Assembly (NCBI GenBank): GCA_020403425.1
Contig: JADBXR010000019.1
Span: 1 to 64,000, forward strand
DNA length: 64,000 nt
Direction: 5' to 3'
Source of the DNA: Chitinophagaceae bacterium
Lineage (GTDB): Bacteria > Bacteroidota > Bacteroidia > Chitinophagales > Chitinophagaceae
Positions 50,346 through 59,236 of this stretch are shown here, piece by piece. The notes beneath the pieces are model-generated. The model was given only the letters and a program-made list of their open reading frames with translations, did not search any database and was not told where the DNA came from. Position 1 is the stretch's first letter; every line of letters begins with the position of its first letter. A program made the position numbers and the translations under genes.

Positions 50346-51212
50346 CTATCCGAGATAAAAACGCAGGTGTTTGGACCGGTTGGTACTTCTGAGCTTCGTG
50401 ATCGCCTTGTCCTTGATCTGCCTTACCCTTTCCCTGGTGAGGTGAAATCTTTCCCCGATATCTTCCAGGCTCAGCGGATGGTCTACACCGATCCCGAAAA
50501 AATAACACACCACATCTTTCTGCCGTTCGGTAAGTGTGCAGAGACTGCGTTCTATTTCCATTCGGAGCGACTCATGGTGCACCAGGTTCTCATCGGTCTT
50601 ATCGGCATTGGGGTTTTCCATCAGGTCGAGCAGGGTGCCATCCTCACCATCAGACAAAGGGGTATCCATGCTTATGTGCCTGAAACCCACGCTCATGGTA
50701 GCGGTAACTTCCTCGATGCCGATCTCCAGCAGATCGGCCAGTTCTTCGGGTGTGGGCTCACGTTCGAATTCCTGCTCCAGCTGCTGATAGGCTTTACTGA
50801 TGCGGTTGGTAAGTCCTACCTTGTTCAGGGGTAAACGAACGATGCGGCTTTGCTCAGCCAATGATTGTAATATGCTTTGGCGGATCCACCATACAGCATA
50901 GGAAATGAATTTGAAACCACGGGTCTCATCAAATCGCAGGGCGGCTTTGATCAGGCCCAGGTTACCCTCGTTGATGAGATCCGGTAAGGTAAGCCCCTGA
51001 TTCTGGTACTGTTTGGCCACGGACACCACAAACCTGAGATTGGCTTTCACCAGCCTGTCGAGAGCCGCCTGGCTTCCTTCACGGATGCGCATGGCCAGCT
51101 GTACTTCTTCTTCGGGACTGATCAGGTCCACTTTACCGATTTCCTGTAAATATTTCTCCAGACTTTGCGACTCACGATTCGTGATAGACTTGGTTATCTT
51201 GAGCTGGCGCAT
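50346..51212 (-). CDS. rpoD: Primary sigma factor RpoD (SigA) of Bacteroidota type
   Basis: The start at 51210-51212 ([20 protein letters not shown]) gives 288 residues; an ATG two codons upstream is possible. Region 1.1 is missing, as usual in this phylum. Region 1.2 ([20 protein letters not shown]), region 2 with [20 protein letters not shown] and [20 protein letters not shown], region 3, and region 4 with [20 protein letters not shown] are all present. This factor recognises TTTG/TAnnTTTG promoters, which match those seen throughout the window. Confidence 0.95.
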   Translation of the reverse strand: MRQLKITKSITNRESQSLEKYLQEIGKVDLISPEEEVQLAMRIREGSQAALDRLVKANLRFVVSVAKQYQNQGLTLPDLINEGNLGLIKAALRFDETRGFKFISYAVWWIRQSILQSLAEQSRIVRLPLNKVGLTNRISKAYQQLEQEFEREPTPEELADLLEIGIEEVTATMSVGFRHISMDTPLSDGEDGTLLDLMENPNADKTDENLVHHESLRMEIERSLCTLTERQKDVVCYFFGIGVDHPLSLEDIGERFHLTRERVRQIKDKAITKLRSTNRSKHLRFYLG

Positions 51213-51514
51213 ACTCATAATGATCGGATTTTAGATAGTGGTTATATAGGTGATAGGAACCGAGCTTACTAGGTCATAAAAACCAAACACTACGCCACAG
51301 GGTCTGTTGTTAAGCAATTTAACAAATTCCGAAAACTTATCAAAAAATATATTTTCTACAAAATATTGATAATCAGCATATTAAATAATTCCTTTTTCAT
51401 AGACGCATTCCTGAATAGCGGAATTCATCTGTGTAACCAAAAAAACATTTGGAAGCGAAGGATTATTTAATATTATTGCAGGCCTACGACGGACTGTAGG
51501 TTAAAGAGATTGTA
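51213..51514. other. Divergent intergenic region between rpoD and the START-like gene
   Basis: The 302-base, AT-rich gap carries the rpoD leader and a promoter for the START-like gene (51448-51478). GCCTAC and GTAGG (51482-51500) form a small imperfect hairpin near that start site. No other feature is supported. Confidence 0.45.
51448..51478 (+). promoter_or_regulatory. Promoter of the START-like gene
   Basis: TTTG at 51448-51451, a 19-base spacer and TATTATTG at 51471-51478 (one mismatch to TAnnTTTG) give standard Bacteroidota promoter geometry, 36 bases before the ATG. Confidence 0.6.
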
Positions 51515-51901
51515 ATGAGTAAGAAGCAACTATTTACGTTGGAATTCCCGGTCAGATGTTCACCAACGATTTTATTTGAATTTTTAGCTACACCTGCAGG
51601 TTTACAGGAGTGGTTTGCCGATAAAGTAGACGAATGGGAGAATGTGTACAGCTTTTCATGGAACGGTGGTACGCCCGATAAAGCTGATGTGGTTGACAAG
51701 GAGGAAGACAAATTCATCCGTTTCCACTGGCAGCATAGCGATAAGAACGAATATTTCGAATTCCGTATCGAAAAGACAGAGATCTCCAACCAGACGATCC
51801 TGGTGATCAAGGATTTTGCGGAAAAGAACGAGATCAAGGACCAGAGCCAGTTATGGGGTTACCAGATCAAAGACCTGTTTCACCGGTTGGGCAGCGCTTA
51901 A
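51515..51901 (+). CDS. START-like (AHSA1/SRPBCC-type) domain protein
   Basis: The 128-residue protein begins MSKKQLFTLEFPVRCSPTIL. LFEFLATPAGLQEWFADKVD is the typical first helix of SRPBCC small-ligand-binding domains. The strand EYFEFRIEKTEISNQTILVI and the C-terminal helix (QLWGYQIKDLFHRLGSA) complete the fold. The ligand is unknown. Its stop codon overlaps the stop of the convergent gene by 4 bases. Confidence 0.85.
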   Translation: MSKKQLFTLEFPVRCSPTILFEFLATPAGLQEWFADKVDEWENVYSFSWNGGTPDKADVVDKEEDKFIRFHWQHSDKNEYFEFRIEKTEISNQTILVIKDFAEKNEIKDQSQLWGYQIKDLFHRLGSA

Positions 51902-52512
51902 TAGCAGCTGACAGCGAGCATCTGCAGCATCTCCTGGTAGGTGCGTTCAAAAAAATCAGTCAATCCATCCCATTCCTGTAATGGGATTTTTTTTGCCAGT
52001 TTCAGAAAGGGTACATCGGTCCATACGATATCCATCTGTTCGGAAAGCGGTGCATAGTTATCCGTTTCAAAATGGTGTTCCCAGGCGTCTTCCCCCACCG
52101 CCAGATACCAGCCAGCCTGCTTTTCGGGGTATAAACGGAAATATTCCTGCAATCCTGCGGCATATTGAATCTGGTATTTCCCCGACAGTTGTAAAGTGAT
52201 GCTGCAAAAATTCCCCCACCAGAAAAAATTACGGATCGCAAAACTTTCAGTTGCCGTAAAATGGCGTGGCTGGTCCAGCATCACCCAAGGTAAACCCCGG
52301 TATTGTTCCCCCTTTGATATTTTGGGAGAATGAAAACCGGATCCTGTTCCAGCCAGCATGGGGTACTGTTGCCATAATACCCGGTATTGCTCGCTCAGGT
52401 GACCAAATAGCGTGTACACTTTACCGATGATCCGGTTCTTTGTTAAAATCCAACCGGCATCGGTTACCAGTTCCCGTTCCTTTGGTGAAAGCATTACTTT
52501 TGCAGGGCTCAT
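51898..52512 (-). CDS. Hypothetical protein, unrecognised
   Basis: The 204-residue protein (MSPAKVMLSPKERELVTDAG) is rich in aromatic residues and has no signal peptide or TM segment that I can support. WILTKNRIIGKVYTLFGHLS opens the chain and FFWWGNFCSITLQLSGKYQI lies mid-protein. It is divergent from the LptF/G permease (23-base gap) and convergent, with overlapping stops, with the START-like gene. The tight packing suggests a conserved Bacteroidota locus, which is inference. Confidence 0.7.
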   Translation of the reverse strand: MSPAKVMLSPKERELVTDAGWILTKNRIIGKVYTLFGHLSEQYRVLWQQYPMLAGTGSGFHSPKISKGEQYRGLPWVMLDQPRHFTATESFAIRNFFWWGNFCSITLQLSGKYQIQYAAGLQEYFRLYPEKQAGWYLAVGEDAWEHHFETDNYAPLSEQMDIVWTDVPFLKLAKKIPLQEWDGLTDFFERTYQEMLQMLAVSCY

Positions 52513-52535
52513 AAAACAATATTAAGCAAGGACCC

Positions 52536-53975
52536 GTGATTAAAAAACTCGATATACTCGTTATCCGCTCCTTTATCGGTCCTTTTATCGCCGCATTCGC
52601 CATTTCCCTCTTCGTGCTTACCATGCAGTTCTTCTGGCTGTACATCGATGACCTGGTGGGAAAAGGGCTTGACCTCTTCACCATTCTGAAGCTGGTAGGC
52701 CTGGTGACCCTGTTCTGGGTGCCTACCGCTTTGCCCCTGGCTTTGCTGTTCTCTTCCATCATGACCTTCGGGAACCTGGGAGAAACTTTTGAGCTGGTGG
52801 CCATCAAGGCAGCCGGTATCCCTTTGCTCCGTTTTATGCGGCCCCTGCTGATCATCACCATATTCATCAGTGGACTGGCCTTCCTGTTTGCCAACAACAT
52901 CATTCCGGTGACCCAGTTGAAACTGTCGGCCCTGAAGTATGATATCATCGTTTCAAAGCCTGCTTTCGACATCAAAGAAGGGATCTTTTATGACAAGATA
53001 GAAGGGTACGTGATCAAACTTGGCAAAAAGGAAAAGAACGACAGCGTGATCCACAATGTGGTGATCTTTGAAAAGAAGAACGGCCTGCAGGACAATATGC
53101 TGATCGCTGAGAGCGGGGTGATGCGGATCACCCAGGACAAACGTTTTCTGGAATTCATCCTCAAGAAAGGCTGGCGATACGAGGAAAAGGGACAGCGTTC
53201 TACCACCAATACCGAATTCACCCGCATGGGGTTCCAGGAATATAAGAAAGTGTTCGACCTGAAAAGTTTCCAGATGAACAAATCGGGCGACAGTGCTTTT
53301 TACGATCCCAAAATGCTGAGTCTCCGACAGTTGAATGGCGCCATCGACTCATTGCAAAGCCTTGATAGCTTCTATTTGAAGCGTACCGAACGGGAAGTAT
53401 CGCCTTATCTGCGTTTTACCCGTTTCCGCGATACCGGTTGGGCCCTGATTAAACCCGACTCGCTAAAAAAGATCAAACATTTTGATGAACTGATCGCTGA
53501 TTCGATCAAACAAAGCGTAACTGATGCAGCCATCAGCCAGTTACAGAGTGTCAAAGGAAATATTGCCGTATTGGAAGCCGATTACAAGGAGCGCCAGAAA
53601 TCACTCCGCCTGCATGAGATCGAGTGGCACAGGAAGTTGACTCTGTCGGCTGCCTGTATCGTGCTGTTCCTGATCGGCGCACCGCTGGGTTCCATTATCC
53701 GGAAAGGTGGACTGGGCACACCGCTGGTATTTGCGATCATTTTCTTTGTCATCTTCCACTTATTCAACACATTCGGTGAGAAATTCGTTAAATCGGAACA
53801 GGCAAGCCCGCTGATGGGCATGTGGCTCTCCACTTTCGTTCTTATTCCCATCGGCGCTTTCCTTACCTATAAGGCCATGCGCGATTCACAACTCTTCAAC
53901 CAGGAATTCTACTACCGTTCTTTCAAACAGTTGCGGAGATTTTTGGCTAATTTTAGTTTCTCTAAAAAATCCTAA
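52536..53975 (+). CDS. LptF/LptG-family (YjgP/YjgQ) permease
   Basis: LptF and LptG extract lipopolysaccharide from the inner membrane with the LptB ATPase. The 479-residue protein starts at a GTG and has N-terminal TMs (PFIAAFAISLFVLTMQFFWL and ALPLALLFSSIMTFGNLGE). A beta-jellyroll periplasmic domain with an additional insertion follows (about residues 130-340), then C-terminal TMs (SAACIVLFLIGAPLGSIIRK, with the family's GAPLGSIIRKGG). The partner gene is not adjacent. Confidence 0.9.
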   Translation: MIKKLDILVIRSFIGPFIAAFAISLFVLTMQFFWLYIDDLVGKGLDLFTILKLVGLVTLFWVPTALPLALLFSSIMTFGNLGETFELVAIKAAGIPLLRFMRPLLIITIFISGLAFLFANNIIPVTQLKLSALKYDIIVSKPAFDIKEGIFYDKIEGYVIKLGKKEKNDSVIHNVVIFEKKNGLQDNMLIAESGVMRITQDKRFLEFILKKGWRYEEKGQRSTTNTEFTRMGFQEYKKVFDLKSFQMNKSGDSAFYDPKMLSLRQLNGAIDSLQSLDSFYLKRTEREVSPYLRFTRFRDTGWALIKPDSLKKIKHFDELIADSIKQSVTDAAISQLQSVKGNIAVLEADYKERQKSLRLHEIEWHRKLTLSAACIVLFLIGAPLGSIIRKGGLGTPLVFAIIFFVIFHLFNTFGEKFVKSEQASPLMGMWLSTFVLIPIGAFLTYKAMRDSQLFNQEFYYRSFKQLRRFLANFSFSKKS

Positions 53976-53985
53976 ACCCTATTTT

Positions 53986-54708
53986 ATGACTACACATAAC
54001 AAAAGTCGTCGTGCGTTCATCAAGACCACGGGTGTAACCGGTATTGGGCTTACCGTGCTTCCCGGTTTCCTGCAGGCAGCACCTATTGCAGCAGGCAACC
54101 CTTTTTCGCAGCAACCTCTGCCCTATGATTACAAAGCGCTGGAACCAGTGATCGATGCCATGACCATGGAGATCCACTACTCCAAACATGCGGCGGCGTA
54201 TGCTAAAAACCTGGCAGAAGCCTGTGCCGCTGAAAAAGTGGATACGAACAGCGCCAAACTGGAAGACGTATTACGCAATGCATCCAAATATTCAGCTAAA
54301 ATGCGCAACAATGGCGGTGGCCATTATAACCACGAACTTTTCTGGCAGTGCATGAGACCGGGAGCAGCCTCCAAACCTGCAGGCAAACTGGCAACGGCCA
54401 TTGACCAGAGTTTCGGGTCCTTTGAAGCATTCAAGACACAATTCACCGATGCCGGCAAAAACCGTTTCGGAAGTGGATGGGCCTGGCTAGTGCTGACCGC
54501 AGATAAAAAACTGGCCATCGGCTCAACCCCGAATCAGGACAACCCTTTGATGGATATCAGTGATCTGAAAGGAACCCCCTTGCTGGGACTGGATGTTTGG
54601 GAACATGCCTATTACCTCAAATACCAGAACAAACGCCCCGACTACATCAATAACTGGTGGAATGTGGTGAACTGGGAATTTGTTCAGAAGAGATATGAAC
54701 TGGGATAA
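53986..54708 (+). CDS. Iron/manganese superoxide dismutase with Tat-like leader
   Basis: The 240-residue protein has a leader with twin arginines (KSRRAFIKTTGVTGIGLTVL), the SRRxFIK pattern of Tat signals, followed by an AAPIA-like cleavage region. So a periplasmic enzyme is likely. Metal ligands are in HYSKHAAAYAKNLAEA, HYNHELFWQCM and GLDVWEHAYYLKYQNKRPDY (Asp and His). SOD removes superoxide. It begins 10 bases after the lptF/G stop. Confidence 0.92.
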   Translation: MTTHNKSRRAFIKTTGVTGIGLTVLPGFLQAAPIAAGNPFSQQPLPYDYKALEPVIDAMTMEIHYSKHAAAYAKNLAEACAAEKVDTNSAKLEDVLRNASKYSAKMRNNGGGHYNHELFWQCMRPGAASKPAGKLATAIDQSFGSFEAFKTQFTDAGKNRFGSGWAWLVLTADKKLAIGSTPNQDNPLMDISDLKGTPLLGLDVWEHAYYLKYQNKRPDYINNWWNVVNWEFVQKRYELG

Positions 54709-54716
54709 GATGAATG

Positions 54717-54766
54717 CAAAAGTCAAAAGTAACAAGCCAAAATACACTGGTTACTTTTGACTTTTG
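54717..54766. repeat. AAAAGTC-word palindrome between sod and osmC genes
   Basis: CAAAAGTCAAAAGTAAC (54717-54733) and its exact complement GTTACTTTTGACTTTTG (54750-54766) form a 17-bp perfect inverted repeat with a 16-base loop. Further TGATTTT and TGACTTT words follow to 54780. The word matches the nuoE-nuoF gap. Confidence 0.85.
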
Positions 54767-54796
54767 ATTTTTGACTTTTCACTTAAATAAAGACAG

Positions 54797-55207
54797 ATGA
54801 AAACCGTAACCAAATGGGCAGGAGGAATGGCGTTTGATGCCACAGCCGATACCGGCCAGACCGTTAGAATTGACACCACCGTAGAAGGTGGAGGAACTGC
54901 GAGTGGCATGAATCCCAAAAAAATGTTACTGGGCGCATTGAACGGCTGCAGTGGTATGGACGTAGTGGAGATCCTGAAGAAGATGAAAGTGGCTTTCAGC
55001 AAATTTGAGATAGTGGCTGAAGCCGAGCAAACAGAAGACCATCCCAAGACCTTCACCTTCATCAAAATGACATACCGCATTGATGCCAGTCCGGAAGACC
55101 TGGATAAAGTAAAAAGAGCCGTAGACCTCTCGCAGGAAAAATATTGCGGCATCTCTGCCATGCTGGCCAAACATTGCAATATCAGTCATACCATTGAATT
55201 AATCTGA
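54797..55207 (+). CDS. OsmC-family peroxidase-like protein
   Basis: The 136-residue protein (MKTVTKWAGGMAFDATADTG) has the two catalytic Cys of the family, in LGALNGCSGMDVVEILKKMK and in SQEKYCGISAMLAKHCNISH. OsmC proteins reduce organic hydroperoxides. It sits downstream of sod, but a palindrome separates them; a stress-response theme is plausible. Confidence 0.9.
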   Translation: MKTVTKWAGGMAFDATADTGQTVRIDTTVEGGGTASGMNPKKMLLGALNGCSGMDVVEILKKMKVAFSKFEIVAEAEQTEDHPKTFTFIKMTYRIDASPEDLDKVKRAVDLSQEKYCGISAMLAKHCNISHTIELI

Positions 55208-55234
55208 TTGCTGAAAAGACGGTCATTTTATACC

Positions 55235-56221
55235 ATGCCGAACAAACCGCTGTTACTCGTTGCTTTCCTGACTATGCAAGTATTGTTGCATGCCCAGGAA
55301 ACACCATCTGCTGTAAAAAACAACAACCCGGTGTTCCCGGGCTGGTACGCAGATCCCGAAGGAACGATCTTTGGCAATCGCTACTGGATCTATCCTACGT
55401 ACTCTGCTCCTTACGACAAACAGGTTTTCCTCGATGCATTCTCCTCTCCTGACCTGGTGAACTGGACCAAACATAGCCGTATACTGGACACAGCCAGCAT
55501 CAAATGGGCCAGGCGTGCCATGTGGGCACCTTCTATCATACAGTACAGGAAAAAGTATTTTCTGTTCTTTGGCGCCAACGATATCCAGAGCAACCAGGAA
55601 AAAGGGGGCATTGGTGTGGCAGTGGCCGATAACCCGGCCGGACCTTTCAAAGATCACCTGGGCAAACCATTGGTGGACCAGTTTTACAACGGCGCCCAAC
55701 CCATCGACCAGTTCGTATTTGCGGATAAGGACGGGCAGCATTACCTTATCTATGGCGGATGGAGGCATTGCAATATCGGAAAGCTCAATGCTGACTTTAC
55801 CGGTTTTGTTCCGTTCAAGGACGGCAATACTTTCCAGGAGATCACACCGGAAGGGTATGTGGAAGGTCCATTCATGTTCATCCGGAATGGCAAATATTAT
55901 TTCATGTGGTCGGAAGGCGGCTGGACCGGCCCCAATTACAGCGTAGCCTACGCCATGGCCGATTCACCCATGGGTCCTTTCAAACGCATCGGAAAAATCT
56001 TACAGCAGGATCCTGCCATTGCTACCGGTGCGGGGCATCATTCCGTGATACGTGTGCCGGGTACAGACCAGTGGTACATTGTATACCATCGCCGGCCAAA
56101 GGGAGAAACGGATGCCAATGCTCGCGTCACCTGCATAGAGAATCTGTATTTCGATGAGAATGGTTTGATCAAACCTGTCACCATCACACAGGAAGGCGTG
56201 TCAGCGAACAAGCTGAGATAA
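55235..56221 (+). CDS. Exported glycoside hydrolase family 43 protein
   Basis: The start at the ATG at 55235 (MPNKPLLLVAFLTMQVLLHA) gives 328 residues with a signal peptide; a TTG 27 bases upstream is less likely. The five-bladed propeller of GH43 is recognisable: GWYADPEGTIFG (first catalytic Asp), GAQPIDQFVFADKDG and EGYVEGPFMFIRNGKYYFMW (catalytic Glu). The family includes arabinosidases and xylosidases; the linkage cut cannot be told. Its frame continues unbroken into the CDF transporter frame after its stop. Confidence 0.9.
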   Translation: MPNKPLLLVAFLTMQVLLHAQETPSAVKNNNPVFPGWYADPEGTIFGNRYWIYPTYSAPYDKQVFLDAFSSPDLVNWTKHSRILDTASIKWARRAMWAPSIIQYRKKYFLFFGANDIQSNQEKGGIGVAVADNPAGPFKDHLGKPLVDQFYNGAQPIDQFVFADKDGQHYLIYGGWRHCNIGKLNADFTGFVPFKDGNTFQEITPEGYVEGPFMFIRNGKYYFMWSEGGWTGPNYSVAYAMADSPMGPFKRIGKILQQDPAIATGAGHHSVIRVPGTDQWYIVYHRRPKGETDANARVTCIENLYFDENGLIKPVTITQEGVSANKLR

Positions 56222-56247
56222 CCGGTCCTTTCTTCCCGATTTACAGA

Positions 56248-56255
56248 TACCTTTG
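56248..56255 (+). promoter_or_regulatory. -7 box (TACCTTTG) of the CDF transporter gene
   Basis: An exact TAnnTTTG match lies 69 bases before the GTG at 56324 and 15 bases before a CTG at 56270 that would open the full-length frame. Confidence 0.55.
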
Positions 56256-56323
56256 CAGAAACCTTTTTTCTGCAGTCAGCCAAACAGAATTTCCGTGTAC
56301 AGCTCTGGATCACCGTACTGAGC

Positions 56324-57253
56324 GTGGTATTGTTCCTCACCAAGATCATTGCCTATTATTTCACGCACTCACTTGCCATACTTTCCGATGCGCTGGAAAG
56401 CATCGTGAACGTGATAGCCGGTTTCATCGGCCTGTACAGCCTGTATGTGGCCGCCAAACCCCGCGACAGGGAGCATCCGTATGGCCATGGCAAGGCCGAA
56501 TTCGTTTCTGCGGCCATTGAAGGGGGCCTGATCGTTGCGGCAGGTATCATGATCATCTATGAGACCGTGATGAACTTCCTGCACGAAAGTCCCCTGCAGA
56601 AACTGGATACCGGCCTGATACTGGTGGGCGCCACTGCGGTCATCAATTACATCGCAGGTACGGTATGCATACGGATCGGCAAAAAGAATTCATCACTGGC
56701 CTTACAGGCCAGTGGCAAACATCTGCAGGTGGATACCTACTCCACCATCGGTATCATTGCCGGCCTGGTGATCATACTGGTTACCCAGCTGCTCTGGCTG
56801 GACAAAGTGATCGCTCTGGGCATGAGCGTACTCGTCATCTATAACGGCTACCGCATCATCCGTACTTCCCTGGCTGGCATTATGGATGAGGCCGACCTGC
56901 AACTGCTCGATAATTTCATCGCTGTGTTGAACCGTAACCGGCACGCCAACTGGATAGACCTGCATAACCTGCGGGTGATCAAGTATGGCGCTTTACTCCA
57001 TATCGATTGTCACCTGACCGTACCCTGGTACCTGAACGTACACGAAGCACATAAAGAGATCGATGCCCTTGCGGACCTCATCAAAAAAGAGTTCGGCGAT
57101 GCCATTGAACTGTTCGTACATACCGATGGCTGTCTGCCTTTCAGTTGTACCATCTGCACCAGAACAGATTGCAGTGTGCGCCAGCAGCCTATGAAAGAAA
57201 GACTGACCTGGAGCATGGAGAACATCCTGTCGAACCAGAAACACCAGTCATGA
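56324..57253 (+). CDS. Cation diffusion facilitator (CDF) family transporter
   Basis: CDF proteins export Zn, Fe or Mn in exchange for protons. From the first accepted start (GTG at 56324) the product is 309 residues with SLAILSDALESIVNVIAGFI (TM2 with the metal-site HxxxD replaced by SxxLSDALES), HPYGHGKAEFVSAAIEGGLI and a C-terminal cytoplasmic domain. The frame is open upstream back to the GH43 stop at 56219, and 56270-56323 reads LQSAKQNFRVQLWITVLS, which looks like the genuine N-terminus and first part of TM1. No ATG, GTG or TTG exists there, so a CTG start at 56270 is the best explanation. A Cys-containing C-terminus (CTICTRTDC) is unusual. Confidence 0.85.
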   Translation: MVLFLTKIIAYYFTHSLAILSDALESIVNVIAGFIGLYSLYVAAKPRDREHPYGHGKAEFVSAAIEGGLIVAAGIMIIYETVMNFLHESPLQKLDTGLILVGATAVINYIAGTVCIRIGKKNSSLALQASGKHLQVDTYSTIGIIAGLVIILVTQLLWLDKVIALGMSVLVIYNGYRIIRTSLAGIMDEADLQLLDNFIAVLNRNRHANWIDLHNLRVIKYGALLHIDCHLTVPWYLNVHEAHKEIDALADLIKKEFGDAIELFVHTDGCLPFSCTICTRTDCSVRQQPMKERLTWSMENILSNQKHQS

Positions 57254-57312
57254 ATGTACCGGACCCGAGATGAGCAGGCATTTGTCAAGGCCATGAATCG
57301 CGAAAACCTGCT

Positions 57313-57320
57313 TACCTTTG
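57313..57320 (+). promoter_or_regulatory. -7 box (TACCTTTG) of the dipeptidase gene
   Basis: An exact TAnnTTTG match lies 47 bases before the ATG at 57368. Confidence 0.55.
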
Positions 57321-57367
57321 CGGGGCAACCGTAAGATCAAACTATCCATCATATAAAATCAACGATC

Positions 57368-58735
57368 ATGAAGGTTTGGAAAGAGTACCAGGAACAGCAC
57401 AAAGAGCGTTTCCTGAACGAATTACTGGAATTATTGCGCATCCCCAGCGTTAGCGCCCGCAGCGAGCACAAAACAGATATGAACCATTGCGCCGAAGCCG
57501 TAAAACAGCGATTGCTGGAAGCCGGTGCCGATACCGTGACCATCTATCCTACAGAGGGACCTCCCATCGTTTACGGGGAAAAGATCATCGACCCTTCCAA
57601 ACCCACCGTACTCGTATATGGACACTACGACGTGCAACCCGCCGATCCGCTGGAACTCTGGAACAGTGGTCCGTTCGATCCGGTGATCAAGGACGGAAAA
57701 ATATTTGCCCGTGGTTCTGCCGATGACAAGGGACAGTTCTACATGCACGTAAAAGCGCTGGAGACCATGGTAAAGACAAATACTTTACCCGGCAACGTGA
57801 AGTTCCTGATAGAAGGCGAAGAAGAAGTGGGAAGTCCGAACCTGGCCACATTCGTTAAGGCCAACAAAACTTTATTAAAAGCCGATGTGATCCTGATCAG
57901 CGATACCTCCATGCTGAGTATGGATACACCATCCATCGATATTGGTGTACGCGGACTGAGTTATATTGAGCTGGAAGTGACCGGCCCCAACCGCGACCTG
58001 CACAGTGGCGTATACGGTGGTGCCGTGGCCAACCCCATTACCATGCTGGCCAGGATGATCGCCTCCTGTCATGATGAGAACAACCACATCACCATTCCCG
58101 GTTTTTACGACGATGTGGTGGAATCTACCCCTGCCGAGAGGGAGAAAATGGCACAGGCCCCTTTCAACGAAGAAGAATACAAGACCGACCTGGGCGTTCA
58201 AGAGCTCTGGGGCGAAAAAGGATATACCACCAATGAAAGGACCGGGATCCGTCCTACCCTGGAAGTGAATGGTATCTGGGGAGGCTATACAGGCGAGGGT
58301 GCCAAGACCGTATTGCCTTCAAAGGCATTTGCGAAGATCTCCTGTCGCCTGGTGCCCAACCAGTCATCCGTAAAGATGACCGAAAAGATCCTGAACTATT
58401 TCAAGAGCATTGCTCCCGCCGGTGTAACGGTGAAAGCAGAGGAACATCATGGTGGCGAGCCGTATATGACACCGATCGATTCGGACGCCTATAAAGCAGC
58501 GTCCAAAGCCATTCATGCCACATTCGGCAAAGAGCCCATTCCGGTTCGGGGTGGTGGCAGTATCCCTATCTGCTCATTATTTGAGAAAGAACTGGGACTG
58601 AAGATCGTGTTCATGGGCTTTGGCCTTGACAGCGACAACCTGCACAGTCCGAATGAAAAATATGACCTGGTGAACTTCTACAAGGGTATCGAGACCATCC
58701 CTTATTTCCACCAGTTCTACGCTGAGATGAAATAA
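57368..58735 (+). CDS. M20-family dipeptidase
   Basis: The 455-residue cytosolic-type metallopeptidase shows the M20 zinc motifs: VLVYGHYDVQPADPLELW (His, Asp), KFLIEGEEEVGSP (catalytic Glu pair), LISDTSMLSMDTPSIDIGVR (Asp), and the lid-domain RGLSYIELEVTGPNRDLHSG. The C-terminal GGGSIPICSLFEKELG completes the site. It resembles carnosinase-like dipeptidases. It ends with a strong terminator. Confidence 0.93.
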   Translation: MKVWKEYQEQHKERFLNELLELLRIPSVSARSEHKTDMNHCAEAVKQRLLEAGADTVTIYPTEGPPIVYGEKIIDPSKPTVLVYGHYDVQPADPLELWNSGPFDPVIKDGKIFARGSADDKGQFYMHVKALETMVKTNTLPGNVKFLIEGEEEVGSPNLATFVKANKTLLKADVILISDTSMLSMDTPSIDIGVRGLSYIELEVTGPNRDLHSGVYGGAVANPITMLARMIASCHDENNHITIPGFYDDVVESTPAEREKMAQAPFNEEEYKTDLGVQELWGEKGYTTNERTGIRPTLEVNGIWGGYTGEGAKTVLPSKAFAKISCRLVPNQSSVKMTEKILNYFKSIAPAGVTVKAEEHHGGEPYMTPIDSDAYKAASKAIHATFGKEPIPVRGGGSIPICSLFEKELGLKIVFMGFGLDSDNLHSPNEKYDLVNFYKGIETIPYFHQFYAEMK

Positions 58736-58749
58736 TGACAAATAAGCTG

Positions 58750-58785
58750 CTTTGGGAAAGTGTACTGACTTTCCCAAAGTTTTTT
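58750..58785 (+). terminator. Rho-independent terminator of the dipeptidase gene
   Basis: An 11-bp perfect stem (CTTTGGGAAAG/CTTTCCCAAAG) around the loop TGTACTGA is followed by six Ts. It lies 14 bases after the stop codon and ends 6 bases before the next ATG. Confidence 0.92.
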
Positions 58786-58790
58786 CAACC

Positions 58791-59180
58791 ATGAGCGAGC
58801 AAAAAGAAAAACTCCGCATCGACAAATACCTCTGGGCCATCCGGTTATTCAAGACCAGGAGCCAGGCCGGTGATGCCTGCGACAAAGGAAAGGTGAAGAT
58901 GAACGGCATGGCCGTAAAAGCTTCGCGTATCGTGTGCATCGGTGATGAATATGAGGTAAAAACGGAGGCGCGCAAATGGGTGGTGAAAGTTTCGGGGCTG
59001 CTGCACAGCCGCGTGCAGTATGCAGAAGCCATCAACTATTATATTGATCTGACACCCGCCGAAGAACTGGACCGCATTCGGTTTGAGGCAGCCAGCTTCC
59101 ACACCGGTAAACGCCTGAGTAAGATCGGCCGCCCTACCAAACGCGAACGCCGCGACCTGGAAGGATTCATGGATATCTGA
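58791..59180 (+). CDS. S4-domain RNA-binding protein (Hsp15 family)
   Basis: The start at 58791 ([20 protein letters not shown]) gives 129 residues; the TTG at 58752 lies in the terminator. The S4 domain ([20 protein letters not shown] and [20 protein letters not shown]) occupies residues ~7-70, with a basic C-terminal tail ([15 protein letters not shown]). Hsp15 rescues stalled 50S subunits carrying nascent chains. Confidence 0.9.
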   Translation: MSEQKEKLRIDKYLWAIRLFKTRSQAGDACDKGKVKMNGMAVKASRIVCIGDEYEVKTEARKWVVKVSGLLHSRVQYAEAINYYIDLTPAEELDRIRFEAASFHTGKRLSKIGRPTKRERRDLEGFMDI

Positions 59181-59201
59181 ACCCGCTCAACACCACGTCG
59201 G

Positions 59202-59232
59202 TTGCAGCCTCTGCAGGTATTCAGTATGTTTG
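59202..59232 (+). promoter_or_regulatory. trmD promoter
   Basis: TTGC at 59202-59205, a 19-base spacer and TATGTTTG at 59225-59232 (exact TAnnTTTG) give standard geometry. The -7 box ends 4 bases before the trmD ATG, which predicts a leaderless mRNA. Confidence 0.72.
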
Positions 59233-59236
59233 CAGC

